From NCBI RefSeq assembly GCF_003143935.1, contig NZ_QFRX01000001.1, positions 8,333,507 to 8,397,506 on the forward strand: a stretch of DNA of 64,000 nucleotides. The letters are read 5' to 3'. The notes beneath the pieces are model-generated. The model was not told where the DNA came from and searched no databases. It was given only the letters and a program-made list of their open reading frames with translations. Source of the DNA: Streptomyces sp. Act143. Its GTDB lineage: Bacteria > Actinomycetota > Actinomycetes > Streptomycetales > Streptomycetaceae. The position numbers and the translations under genes were made by a program. Below, piece by piece: positions 50,847 through 58,754 of the stretch. Each line of letters opens with the position of its first letter. The stretch's first letter is position 1.

Positions 50847-52283
50847 TCAGCCTCGGCACGTCTCCAGCAGCCGCAGCCAGACCTCGCTGATGGTGGGGAA
50901 CGCCGGGACGGCATGCCACAGCCTGCTCACCGGCACCTCGCTGACGACGGCGACGGTGGCCGAGTACAGCAGCTCTCCGACACCGGGGCCGACGAAGGTG
51001 ACGCCGACCACGGTGTCCCGCTCCTCGTCGAGCAGCATGCGGGCCGTACCGCGGTAGCCCTCGGCGTACTGGCGCGCACCCGCGACGCGACCGATGTCGT
51101 AGTCGACGACCTTGATCCGCCGCCCGGAGCGCTCGATGTCGCGCGTGGTCAGGCCGACCGACGCCACCTCGGGATGGGTGAACACGACCTGCGGTACGGC
51201 CTCGGCGTCAGCGGTCGCCACATGTGCCCCCCACTTGCCGTCGTCGACCTGCTCGCCGTTGGCGCGGGCCCCGATGACGGCGCCCGCCATCCGTGCCTGG
51301 TACTTGCCCTGATGGGTCATCAAAGCGCGGTGGTTGACATCGCCCACGGCGTAGAGCCAACCGTCGGGAACGGAGGTGACCCGGCAGGTGTCGTCCACGG
51401 GCAGCCACTCGCCGGGCGTGAGCCCGATGGTCTCCAGCCCGAGGTCCTGCGTCTTCGGCGTGCGTCCGATGGCGAACAGGATCTCGTCGGAGACGATCTC
51501 GTCCCCGTCCGACACCTGTGTGCGTACCTTGTCGGCCGCGTCCCGCTCCACCGAGAGCACCGAGGTCCCGATGCGTACGTCGACGCCCAGTTCGCGCAGG
51601 CCCTCGGCGACGAGTTCACCGGCGAACGGTTCCATCCTGGGCAGCAGACCGGCCTCGCTGCGCACCAGCAGCGTCACCTGGGAACCCAGTGCCTGCCACG
51701 CCGTGGCCATCTCCACGGCCACCACACCGCCGCCGACCACCGTGAGACGGCCGGGGACGCGGTCGGCGCTCGTCGCCTCGCGGCTGGTCCAGGGCCGTAC
51801 CGAGTCGAGGCCCGGCAGATCGGGCAACGCGGCGCCGGTGCCGGTGGCCACGACGACCACCTGCCGGGCCGTGAGCTGCACGGTGTCGCCGTCCGAGGTG
51901 CGCACCTCCACCTGCCGGGGCCCGGTGAACCGCCCATGACCGCGAATCAGGTCCACCGAGACGGAGTCCAGCCAATCGACCTGGTCGTCGTCCTTCCAGT
52001 GCTCGGCCATCGTGTCCCGGTGCGCCAGGACCGCGGGGACGTCGAGCGGGCCCTGCACGGCCTGCCTCAGCCCGGGCACCCGAAGGGCGTCGGCGCGCGC
52101 GATCACCGGTCGCAGCAGCGCCTTGCTCGGCTCGCAGGCCCAGAACGAGCACTCGCCGCCCAGCAGTTCATGCTCCAGGATCACGGTGCTCAGCCCGGCG
52201 GAGCGGGTGCGCTCGGCCACGTTCTCACCGGCCGGCCCGGCTCCGATGACAATCACGTCGTACGTGCGAGAGGCGTCGTCCAT
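50847..52283 (-). CDS. Dihydrolipoamide-dehydrogenase-like flavoprotein (disulfide reductase), paralog A
   Basis: 478 aa. FAD motif VIVIGAGPAGENVA; redox disulfide in GGECSFWACEPSK (Cys45/Cys50); second Rossmann LTVVGGGVVAVEMATA; AVGDVNHRALMTHQGKYQAR. At the dimer end, where classical enzymes have HPTxSE, this one has FPTISE, so the catalytic base His is a Phe. It may reduce quinones, metals or a different thiol substrate. SD CAGGAG precedes ATG52283. A TetR gene follows it upstream on the same strand. Confidence 0.9.
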   Translation of the reverse strand: MDDASRTYDVIVIGAGPAGENVAERTRSAGLSTVILEHELLGGECSFWACEPSKALLRPVIARADALRVPGLRQAVQGPLDVPAVLAHRDTMAEHWKDDDQVDWLDSVSVDLIRGHGRFTGPRQVEVRTSDGDTVQLTARQVVVVATGTGAALPDLPGLDSVRPWTSREATSADRVPGRLTVVGGGVVAVEMATAWQALGSQVTLLVRSEAGLLPRMEPFAGELVAEGLRELGVDVRIGTSVLSVERDAADKVRTQVSDGDEIVSDEILFAIGRTPKTQDLGLETIGLTPGEWLPVDDTCRVTSVPDGWLYAVGDVNHRALMTHQGKYQARMAGAVIGARANGEQVDDGKWGAHVATADAEAVPQVVFTHPEVASVGLTTRDIERSGRRIKVVDYDIGRVAGARQYAEGYRGTARMLLDEERDTVVGVTFVGPGVGELLYSATVAVVSEVPVSRLWHAVPAFPTISEVWLRLLETCRG

Positions 52284-52474
52284 CGCTGCTCCTGTGAGCC
52301 GGTCGCCTCGTCGGATCACCGGTGTGCACGGACGCTCCTGTACCCGACAGCGGCCGCGGGGCCCACGGTCGCCGTCACCCCCGTACACCGATGGCGAGAG
52401 GCGGCAATTGGTGAATGGTGGCCACCTTAAGCCCTTGGTGCAGAGCGCGCAGAGTAAGTGCTTTCGGCCGCGGC

Positions 52475-52516
52475 CTCACACCTGACGGGCCCTCGCGGGG
52501 ACCGGTCAGGCGTGAG
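52475..52516 (-). terminator. Hairpin at end of TetR gene
   Basis: CTCACACCTGAC (52475-52486) with GTCAGGCGTGAG (52505-52516), one G-T mismatch, overlaps the stop codon at 52506. Confidence 0.5.
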
Positions 52517-53123
52517 CGGGGACCTGGGGCTCTGGTACGCCCAGCAGCGCGCGGCAGCTCGTCCAGAGCGTGCTGAGCTGACTGGGGTCGTTGTGCAGTT
52601 TGGCGAAGAGCACCTGGCCCTCGGCCTGGGCGACCATCGACCGGGCGACGGCGCGGGCGTCGGCCACGGTCACCTCGCCGCTCTCCTGGGCCTCGGCGAC
52701 GACTGCGGTGACCAGGTCCACCTGGGCCTCGAAGATCCCCTGCAGACGCTCGCGCACGGCGTCGGCCTGGACGCTCATCTCCAGGGAGAGGTTTCCGAAC
52801 ATGCAGCCCACGACCGAGCCGCAGCTGTCCTGACCGGCCCGCTGCTGCGTCTCCATGGACTCGAACAGCCGCTGCAACCGCTGCACGGGCCCGACGTCGC
52901 CTTCCAGCGCGCACTCCCACTCGCGCCGCTCGGCCGCCCAGTGCTCGTCGATCACGGCGAGCGCCAGCGTCTCCTTGGACTCGAAGAAGTAGTAGAAGCT
53001 GCCCTTGGGCACACCGGCCGACTTGCAGATCTCGGCGACGCCCAGAGCCGAGTAACCGCGCTGTTCGATCAGTGAGTGAGCAGCGGTAAGGATCTTGTTC
53101 TTGGCATCACTCGTCCGTCCCAT
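52506..53123 (-). CDS. TetR family regulator (AcuR/NemR-like)
   Basis: 205 aa. HTH AHSLIEQRGYSALGVAEICKSAGVPKGSFYYFFESKE. The C-terminal domain carries SCGSVVGCMFGNLSLEMSVQ, with two Cys near residues 92-99. It resembles the TetR at 46326 in HTH and domain layout but is a different lineage. ATG53123 comes six bases after TATACT and has no SD, indicating a leaderless message. A GACCGATC-type operator lies just upstream, so autoregulation is likely; the divergent MFS at 53267 is another target. Confidence 0.95.
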   Translation of the reverse strand: MGRTSDAKNKILTAAHSLIEQRGYSALGVAEICKSAGVPKGSFYYFFESKETLALAVIDEHWAAERREWECALEGDVGPVQRLQRLFESMETQQRAGQDSCGSVVGCMFGNLSLEMSVQADAVRERLQGIFEAQVDLVTAVVAEAQESGEVTVADARAVARSMVAQAEGQVLFAKLHNDPSQLSTLWTSCRALLGVPEPQVPAHA

Positions 53124-53129
53124 ATCACA

Positions 53130-53150
53130 AGTATACGACCGATCGACTAC
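53130..53150. promoter_or_regulatory. Leaderless -10 and operator of tetR (minus) / MFS gap
   Basis: On the minus strand, TATACT (53135-53130) precedes ATG53123 by six bases. Directly upstream, ACGACCGATCGACT (53135-53148 on the plus strand) resembles the ACGACCGGTCGTCT operator with two changes. Confidence 0.55.
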
Positions 53151-53266
53151 TTTGCGGGTGAATGAATCTGTGATGTTCCGGCCCCGGGCCGGTAGGAGGC
53201 TGAGGTTCGCAGCAGGGAGGAAACCGGTCGTGGCATCCGGCGGGCCGGTTTGCGCAGGCTGGCCCC

Positions 53267-54565
53267 ATGGCAGGCAGGCGAAACAACAACTCGACGCTGC
53301 CCGGCACCGGCCGGGAACGGCTCACGGTGTCCGCCGACGGCGCGTCCTCGGCAGGCAGGGACGCGCGGTGGTCGCCCTGGATCCACGTACTGCAGGCCGC
53401 GGCGGCACTGGCGACGGGAATGGGGGTCGGCCGCTTCGTCTACACCCCCGTCTTCCCGCTCATGCACGCCCAGGCCGGCCTGTCCGCCGGATCCGGAGCC
53501 AACCTGGCGACCGCCAACTACGTCGGCTATCTGATCGGAGCCCTGGCCGGCACCGTCGTCCCCCGGCTGGTGCGCTCCCGAGCCGTACTGCGCAGCTGCC
53601 TGTCGGCCCTGGTGGCGACCCTGGCCGGCATGCCCCTGACCCACGACGCCACCGCCTGGCTGCTGCTGCGCCTCGCCGCGGGCGCCTTCAGCGCGCTGAT
53701 CTTCGTGATCGCCGCCGGCTCCCTGCTCAGCCACTTGCGTGAGCACCCGGCCCACCTGCCCGGCTGGGCCTTCGGCGGAGTCGGGGCGGGCATCGCGCTG
53801 TCCGGCGTCCTCGTCCTCGGCCTGCGTACGGTCGGCAACTGGCAGGCCGCCTGGTGGGCCTCGGCGGTGCTGGCCACCGCACTCACCCTCGGGGCCTGGG
53901 GCCTGCGTCCCGAACCCGCCCCCCGGCCGGCCCCACGACCGTCCCCCTCAGCCGCTGCCACCACCGGCGGAGGGCCGCGGACCCACCGCTGGTTCAGTGC
54001 CCTGTTCGCTTCCTACACGCTGGAAGGGGTCGGATACATCATCGCGGGCACCTTCCTCGTCGCGGCCATCGACCAGACGTCGCCCGGCTGGATCGGCAGC
54101 GGCGCCTGGGTGCTGGTCGGGCTCGCGGCGATTCCGTCCTCCGCTCTCTGGGCGGGGCTGGGGCGCCGCTGGTCCCGGCCGGATCTGCTCCTTGCCGCCC
54201 TCGCCGTCCAGGCCGTCGGCATCGCCCTGCCCGCACTGCTCGGGGGAGTGGCGGCCGCGCTCCTCTCCGCGGTGCTGTTCGGCGCCACCTTCATCGGCGT
54301 GAGCACCCTGGCCCTGAGCACGGGGACACACCTGCGGTTCCCGCGCGCCGTGGCCCTGCTGACCGCCGGGTACTCGGTCGGTCAGATCCTCGGTCCGCTC
54401 GTCGCGACGCCGTTGCTGCACCACGGCTACCACCGTGCTCTGCTCCTGGCCGCCGCCCTGGTCGCGACCGCCGCCGTGGCCGCCTTCGCACTGCGGATCA
54501 AGTTCCCGCACACCATGCCGACGGCGTACGCGGCCTCGGAGCCGGGCAGCGGACCCACGCGGTGA
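53267..54565 (+). CDS. YbfB/YjiJ-type MFS transporter
   Basis: 432 aa, twelve hydrophobic helices. AALATGMGVGRFVYTPVFPLMHAQAGLS near residue 45-70 is the YbfB/YjiJ signature; ANLATANYVGYLIGALAG and the Pro-rich central loop (RPEPAPRPAPRPSPS) follow. Presumed exporter; substrate unknown. The start is ATG53267 without a good SD. Divergent from the TetR gene at 53123 and therefore probably regulated by it. Confidence 0.85.
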   Translation: MAGRRNNNSTLPGTGRERLTVSADGASSAGRDARWSPWIHVLQAAAALATGMGVGRFVYTPVFPLMHAQAGLSAGSGANLATANYVGYLIGALAGTVVPRLVRSRAVLRSCLSALVATLAGMPLTHDATAWLLLRLAAGAFSALIFVIAAGSLLSHLREHPAHLPGWAFGGVGAGIALSGVLVLGLRTVGNWQAAWWASAVLATALTLGAWGLRPEPAPRPAPRPSPSAAATTGGGPRTHRWFSALFASYTLEGVGYIIAGTFLVAAIDQTSPGWIGSGAWVLVGLAAIPSSALWAGLGRRWSRPDLLLAALAVQAVGIALPALLGGVAAALLSAVLFGATFIGVSTLALSTGTHLRFPRAVALLTAGYSVGQILGPLVATPLLHHGYHRALLLAAALVATAAVAAFALRIKFPHTMPTAYAASEPGSGPTR

Positions 54566-54822
54566 TCTGCCGGACCGCGCCTCTGCCGACGCGGCCCCGG
54601 GGAGCGCACCGACCGCGGTGAACCTCCGAGAACCCGTGGTGACCGGACGTGGCGGCGGCGGGCCCAGGTGGGCCCCTGTTTGCCGTGCGCCCCGCCGCGG
54701 CCACACCTAGCCTGTTCAGGCGTCGCGGCCTGCCGACCGGGTCGGCGGGGTTTGTCGTCCCCGGGCCACGGCGGTCGCTGTCCGGTCCGATCGTGAACAC
54801 GTGGAGCAGACGGAGGACGAGC

Positions 54823-55374
54823 ATGCCGCACCCTGTTGACCCCTATGACGCGCTTCCGGCTGTGCCGGCGTTCACACTGCGCAGCGACGACATCGCTGAC
54901 GGGAAGACCCTGGACGTGGCGCAGACCAGCGCGATCTTCGGCGGCCCCGGCCAGGACCGCTCACCGCACCTCGCGTGGCACGGGCATCCGGAGGGGACGA
55001 GGAGCTTCGCGGTCACATGTTTCGACCCGGACGCGCTCACGGTCAGTGGTTTCTGGCACTGGGCGGTCCACGACATCCCCCCGTCGGTGACCGGACTCGC
55101 CGCCGGAGCGGGCGACCCCGGCGCGGCGCTGCTGCCCGCCGGGGCGAGAACGCTGACCAACGACGCCGGTCGGCCGGGCTTCCTCGGCGCCGCACCACCG
55201 CCGGGGGAGGAGCCCCACCGGTACATGTTCGTCGTCCACGCCCTCGACATCCCGACCCTCGACGACGTGACACCGACCGCGAGCCCCGCCTGGCTCGGCT
55301 TCCGGCTCGTGGCCCACGGGCTGGCACGGGCGAGGCTCACACCCGTCTACGGGATACCTGCCGCAGCCGGGTGA
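54823..55374 (+). CDS. YbhB/YbcL-like PEBP family protein
   Basis: 183 aa. Phosphatidylethanolamine-binding/Raf-kinase-inhibitor fold: HLAWHGHPEGTRSFAVTCFDPDA, FWHWAVHDIPPSVTGL and GAAPPPGEEPHRYMFVVHALD (GxxPPxGxxHRY). Binds anions or small ligands in a shallow pocket; exact role unknown. Cytoplasmic. SD CGGAGG precedes ATG54823. Convergent with the nitroreductase gene. Confidence 0.9.
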   Translation: MPHPVDPYDALPAVPAFTLRSDDIADGKTLDVAQTSAIFGGPGQDRSPHLAWHGHPEGTRSFAVTCFDPDALTVSGFWHWAVHDIPPSVTGLAAGAGDPGAALLPAGARTLTNDAGRPGFLGAAPPPGEEPHRYMFVVHALDIPTLDDVTPTASPAWLGFRLVAHGLARARLTPVYGIPAAAG

Positions 55375-55452
55375 TCCCCGCGTGACCACCCGGGGCGGGC
55401 CCGGCCGCGCGCCGGCTCCCGCCGCGCGGCGACAGGACACGTGTCAGGTGTG

Positions 55453-56106
55453 TCAGCCGAAGTCGGGGTCACCCGTACGCGTGCGCTTGATCTCGTAGAA
55501 GTTCGGCGTGGAGGCCACGGCCAGTACGCCGTCCCAGAGCCGGGCCGCGTCCTCGCCCTTGGGGGCGGGGTTCACCACAGGGCCGAAGAAGGCGACCGGA
55601 TCGCCGCTCGGGTCGGCGCTCGGCACGGAGATGATCGGGCTGCCGACATCCTGGCCGACCAGGGTGATCCCGCGGGAGTGCGAGGCCCGCAGCTCCTGGT
55701 CGTAGCGGTCGGTGTCGCCCGCGGCGGCCAGGTCGACGGGCAGTCCCACGTCCCGCAGTGCCGCTTCCAGCGTGGCCCGGTTCTTGGGCTGCTGATGCAG
55801 GTGGTAGCGCGTGCCCATGGCCGTGTACAGCGGTTCGAGCACCTCGGGCCCGTGGGCGAGGCGGGCGGCGGTCAGGACGCGCACCGGCGCCCATGCCTCG
55901 CCCATCAGCACGCGGATGCGCTCGGGCAGCTCGTCCAGCCGGTTCTCGTTGAGCACGGACAGGCTCATGACGTGCCAGGACACCTTCAAGGGACGGTGCC
56001 GGGCGACGTCCAGAATCCAGCGGGACGTCAGCCAGGTCCACGGACAGACGGGGTCGAACCAGAAATCCACGGGGGTCGGGGACCCGGGGGAGGCGGATAC
56101 GGCCAT
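55453..56106 (-). CDS. Mycothiol-dependent nitroreductase-like (DsbA fold, Rv2466c type)
   Basis: 217 aa. VDFWFDPVCPWTWLTSRWI has the C-P-W-T active site (Cys21) of the DsbA-like, Rv2466c group. QPKNRATLEAALRDVGLP and STPNFYEIKRTRTGDPDFG match the family. It uses mycothiol to reduce nitro compounds and disulfides in the cytoplasm; in mycobacteria it activates nitro prodrugs. SD AGAGGAG precedes ATG56106. Probably in one leftward operon with the SDR at 56995 (gap 49 bp), itself preceded by a TetR operator. Confidence 0.9.
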   Translation of the reverse strand: MAVSASPGSPTPVDFWFDPVCPWTWLTSRWILDVARHRPLKVSWHVMSLSVLNENRLDELPERIRVLMGEAWAPVRVLTAARLAHGPEVLEPLYTAMGTRYHLHQQPKNRATLEAALRDVGLPVDLAAAGDTDRYDQELRASHSRGITLVGQDVGSPIISVPSADPSGDPVAFFGPVVNPAPKGEDAARLWDGVLAVASTPNFYEIKRTRTGDPDFG

Positions 56107-56155
56107 GGGAACTCCTCTTGCCATTGCTGCGGGTGTGGTCGTGGGCCGGAAAAGG

Positions 56156-56995
56156 TCAGTCGTCGGTGCGGAAGTCGGTGTTGGCCGACAGCTCGGACCA
56201 GGCGGCGAGATCGTCGGCGAGTTGCCGCTGCCCCTCCGCCACCAGGCGCAGGGCGTCGGCGCCGAGCACGAGATGAAGGGGCGGCTTCTCGCTGTCGAGG
56301 ACCCGCAGCACGGCCTGGGCCGCGCGCGCCGGATCCCCCGTCTGGTTCCCGTCCCTCGCCTGCCGGGCGGCGCGGACCGGGCCGAAGACCTCGTCGTAGT
56401 CCGGCACGGTGCGCGGGGCGCGGACCATGGAACGGCCCGCCCAGTCCGTCCGGAAGGAACCGAGTGCCAGCGAGGTCACGTGGATGCCGAACCCCGCGAC
56501 CTCCTGTGCCAGCGAACCGGCGATGCCCTCGATGGCGAACTTGCTCGCCCCGTAGAAGGCCACCCCGGGCAGTGCCGTCAGCCCCGCCATGGAGGACACG
56601 GTGAAGATGTGGCCGCGGCGGCGGCGCCGCATGTGGGGGAGGACCGCCTTGATGACGGCGACGCTGCCGAAGACGTTGACGTCGAACTGCCGCCGCGCCT
56701 CCGCCATGCCGGTCTCCTCGACGGTGCCCTCCAGCCCGTATCCGGCGTTGCTGATCAGTACGTCGATCGCGCCGACGGTGCGTTCTATGTCTTCGACCAC
56801 CGCCGTCACGGCGCGGTCGTCGGTCACGTCCAGCAGCCGTGCGACGGCTCGTCCGGGGGCCAGCGCCTCGAAGGCGTCGGCCTGCTCGGGGCCGCGGACG
56901 GTGCCGACGACGAGGTGTCCGGCGTCCAGTGCGGCCTGGGCGAAGGCGCGGCCCAGGCCGCTGCTGACGCCGGTGATGAGAAATGTCCTGCTCAT
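56156..56995 (-). CDS. Short-chain dehydrogenase (TetR-regulated)
   Basis: 279 aa. LITGVSSGLGRAFA, NAGYGLEG, TVSSMAGL and YGASKFAIEG (YxxxK) mark a complete classical SDR; the C-terminal VLGADALRLVAEGQRQL extension is typical of the retinol-dehydrogenase-like cluster in actinomycetes. SD CAGGAGG precedes ATG56995. GACCGGTC (57025-57032) lies 30 bases upstream, in the promoter. Followed by the nitroreductase gene in one operon. Confidence 0.95.
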   Translation of the reverse strand: MSRTFLITGVSSGLGRAFAQAALDAGHLVVGTVRGPEQADAFEALAPGRAVARLLDVTDDRAVTAVVEDIERTVGAIDVLISNAGYGLEGTVEETGMAEARRQFDVNVFGSVAVIKAVLPHMRRRRRGHIFTVSSMAGLTALPGVAFYGASKFAIEGIAGSLAQEVAGFGIHVTSLALGSFRTDWAGRSMVRAPRTVPDYDEVFGPVRAARQARDGNQTGDPARAAQAVLRVLDSEKPPLHLVLGADALRLVAEGQRQLADDLAAWSELSANTDFRTDD

Positions 56996-57024
56996 GAGAG
57001 CCTCCTGGCAGCCGCTGAATAGCT

Positions 57025-57032
57025 GACCGGTC
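57025..57032. promoter_or_regulatory. TetR operator core upstream of SDR-nitroreductase operon
   Basis: GACCGGTC inside GCTGACCGGTCGTCTAC, matching the wrbA operators on one side for ten bases. Confidence 0.7.
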
Positions 57033-57113
57033 GTCTACATTATCAGAACGGGGCACGGCAGCCCCGCCGGGTGCCCGGTGTACGTCACTCCGCCGCGGCG
57101 GCGGCCTCGCCGG

Positions 57114-58454
57114 TCACGCCTCCTGCGCCGCGGTCACGGCTTCGGTGCGGGGCCCGGTCTCCGCCGGCCGGAGCACCGCCACCCGCTCCGCGCGGCGGCC
57201 GCTGAGCAGCAGGCCGGTCAGCGCCACGAGAGCCAGGGCGACGACCGCGACGCCGTACTCCCTGGCGGTCTGCACCAGTCCGCCACCGTGCACGACCAGG
57301 ACGCCGCCGATGACCGCGGGCACACCCAGGCCGAGGTAGCACACGACGTACAGCAGGGACAGCACGCCCGCGCGCTCGTGCGGTGCGACCAGCGGGATCA
57401 CCATCCGGATGCCGCCCTGGAAGCCACTGCCGAAGCCGAAGCCGGAGATCGCGGCACCGAGGAAGAAGCCAGCCGCCGGCAGCGCACCGCCCGAACCGGA
57501 GCCTATGGACACCAGGCTGATCGTCACACCGGTGATCAGGGTGGCGATGCCGGTCAGCATCAGCTCGCGCGTTCCGGCCCGGTGCAGGAGGAGAATCGCC
57601 AGGCCCGCGAAGCCGGCCAGCACGAACAGCGGCAGCCCGCCCCACACCACGGAGTCGGAGTGCTCGAGGGTCCGCGAGATGGCCGGTCCCAGAGCGCCGT
57701 AGAGGCCGGTCAGCGACCACACCGCGAACAGCACCGGGGCGGCGATGGCCACCGGGGTGCGGGCGGCGGCGGGCAGCTTGATCTCCGGCGCCAGACTCGC
57801 CACGGCCCCCGGCTTGCGGCTGACCGTCTCCCGCAGGGCGAGCACGGCGAGCGCCTGCGCGACGAAGACGCCGAGCAGCAGGAAGTAGACCAGGTGGGTC
57901 GGTTCGGGCAGATACTGAACGATCAGGCCGGACAGCAGCGCGCCGGCCGCCGTGCCGACGGTGGGGGCGAAGGAGTTCAGGAAGCTTCCGCGCCGCGGGT
58001 GGACGTCCAGCATCGCGGCGCCCAGCGCGCCGACGGCCGCACCCGTGCTCAGGCCCTGGATGACGCGGGCTGCCAGCAGCTCGTGCACCCCGCCGGCGGT
58101 GATGAACACGCCCATCGCCGCGGCCTGGCCGAGCAGCGCCACCAGGAGGACCGGGCGGCGGCCCACGTGATCGGAGACCTTGCCGAAGATCAGGAGGGAG
58201 ACGAGCACGGCGACGGCGTAGACGCCGAAGACGACCGTGACGGTGATCGGTGAGAAACCCCAGTGCTGCTGGTAGACGGCGTAGAGCGGAGTGGGCGCGC
58301 TCGACGCGGACAGCAGCGAGACAAGGATCGAGGCCAGCAGTCCGACGGAGGCGATCGGCCCCAGGAGGGGGCGCTTGGGGGCGGCGTGCGCGGCAGACCG
58401 TCTCGCCGGGCCGCGCGCCTGGGTTGTTGTGTCTGTGATGGGTGCGGAGCTCAT
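57114..58454 (-). CDS. MFS transporter (12 TM)
   Basis: 446 aa. Twelve helices; motif A ... FGKVSDHVGRRPVLLVALLG, then ARVIQGLSTGAAVGALGAAM. General bacterial sugar/drug exporter type; substrate unknown. It may act as an efflux pump for the compounds processed by the neighbouring redox enzymes. SD weak (AGAAAG). A 28-bp palindrome lies 33 bases upstream of ATG58454. Confidence 0.9.
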   Translation of the reverse strand: MSSAPITDTTTQARGPARRSAAHAAPKRPLLGPIASVGLLASILVSLLSASSAPTPLYAVYQQHWGFSPITVTVVFGVYAVAVLVSLLIFGKVSDHVGRRPVLLVALLGQAAAMGVFITAGGVHELLAARVIQGLSTGAAVGALGAAMLDVHPRRGSFLNSFAPTVGTAAGALLSGLIVQYLPEPTHLVYFLLLGVFVAQALAVLALRETVSRKPGAVASLAPEIKLPAAARTPVAIAAPVLFAVWSLTGLYGALGPAISRTLEHSDSVVWGGLPLFVLAGFAGLAILLLHRAGTRELMLTGIATLITGVTISLVSIGSGSGGALPAAGFFLGAAISGFGFGSGFQGGIRMVIPLVAPHERAGVLSLLYVVCYLGLGVPAVIGGVLVVHGGGLVQTAREYGVAVVALALVALTGLLLSGRRAERVAVLRPAETGPRTEAVTAAQEA

Positions 58455-58486
58455 GGGTCACTTTCTGAGCCGATAGGAGCCTTCTC

Positions 58487-58514
58487 CGACACTAGACAGG
58501 TCTGTCTAGTGTCG
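58487..58514. promoter_or_regulatory. 28-bp palindromic operator of the MFS gene
   Basis: CGACACTAGACAG-GT-CTGTCTAGTGTCG, perfect 13-bp arms. It differs from the GACCGGTC family, so another (unseen) regulator is implied. Confidence 0.75.
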
Positions 58515-58591
58515 GCGCAACGCCGATCACGGAGCAGCTATTCCGGGTCCGTCGGCCGACACTCCGCACGACATGTGATCGACCGGTCCGG

Positions 58592-58625
58592 CACACCCGC
58601 CCGCGGACGGCTCCGGGCGGGTGTG
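58592..58625 (-). terminator. Hairpin terminator after flavoprotein gene
   Basis: CACACCCGCCCG (58592-58603) pairs with CGGGCGGGTGTG (58614-58625). It is 130 bases past the stop of the leftward flavoprotein gene. Confidence 0.6.
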
Positions 58626-58754
58626 TGGGCCTGTGTGTGACCAGCTCGGCAATCGACCCGAGGTTCCGGCTCGCCCGCCTGGACGGGGCTGCCCCGCTCG
58701 TGCCGTACACCAGCGGGGCAGCTCCTGCTGCGGCAGGCACCTGTCGACGGGCCG

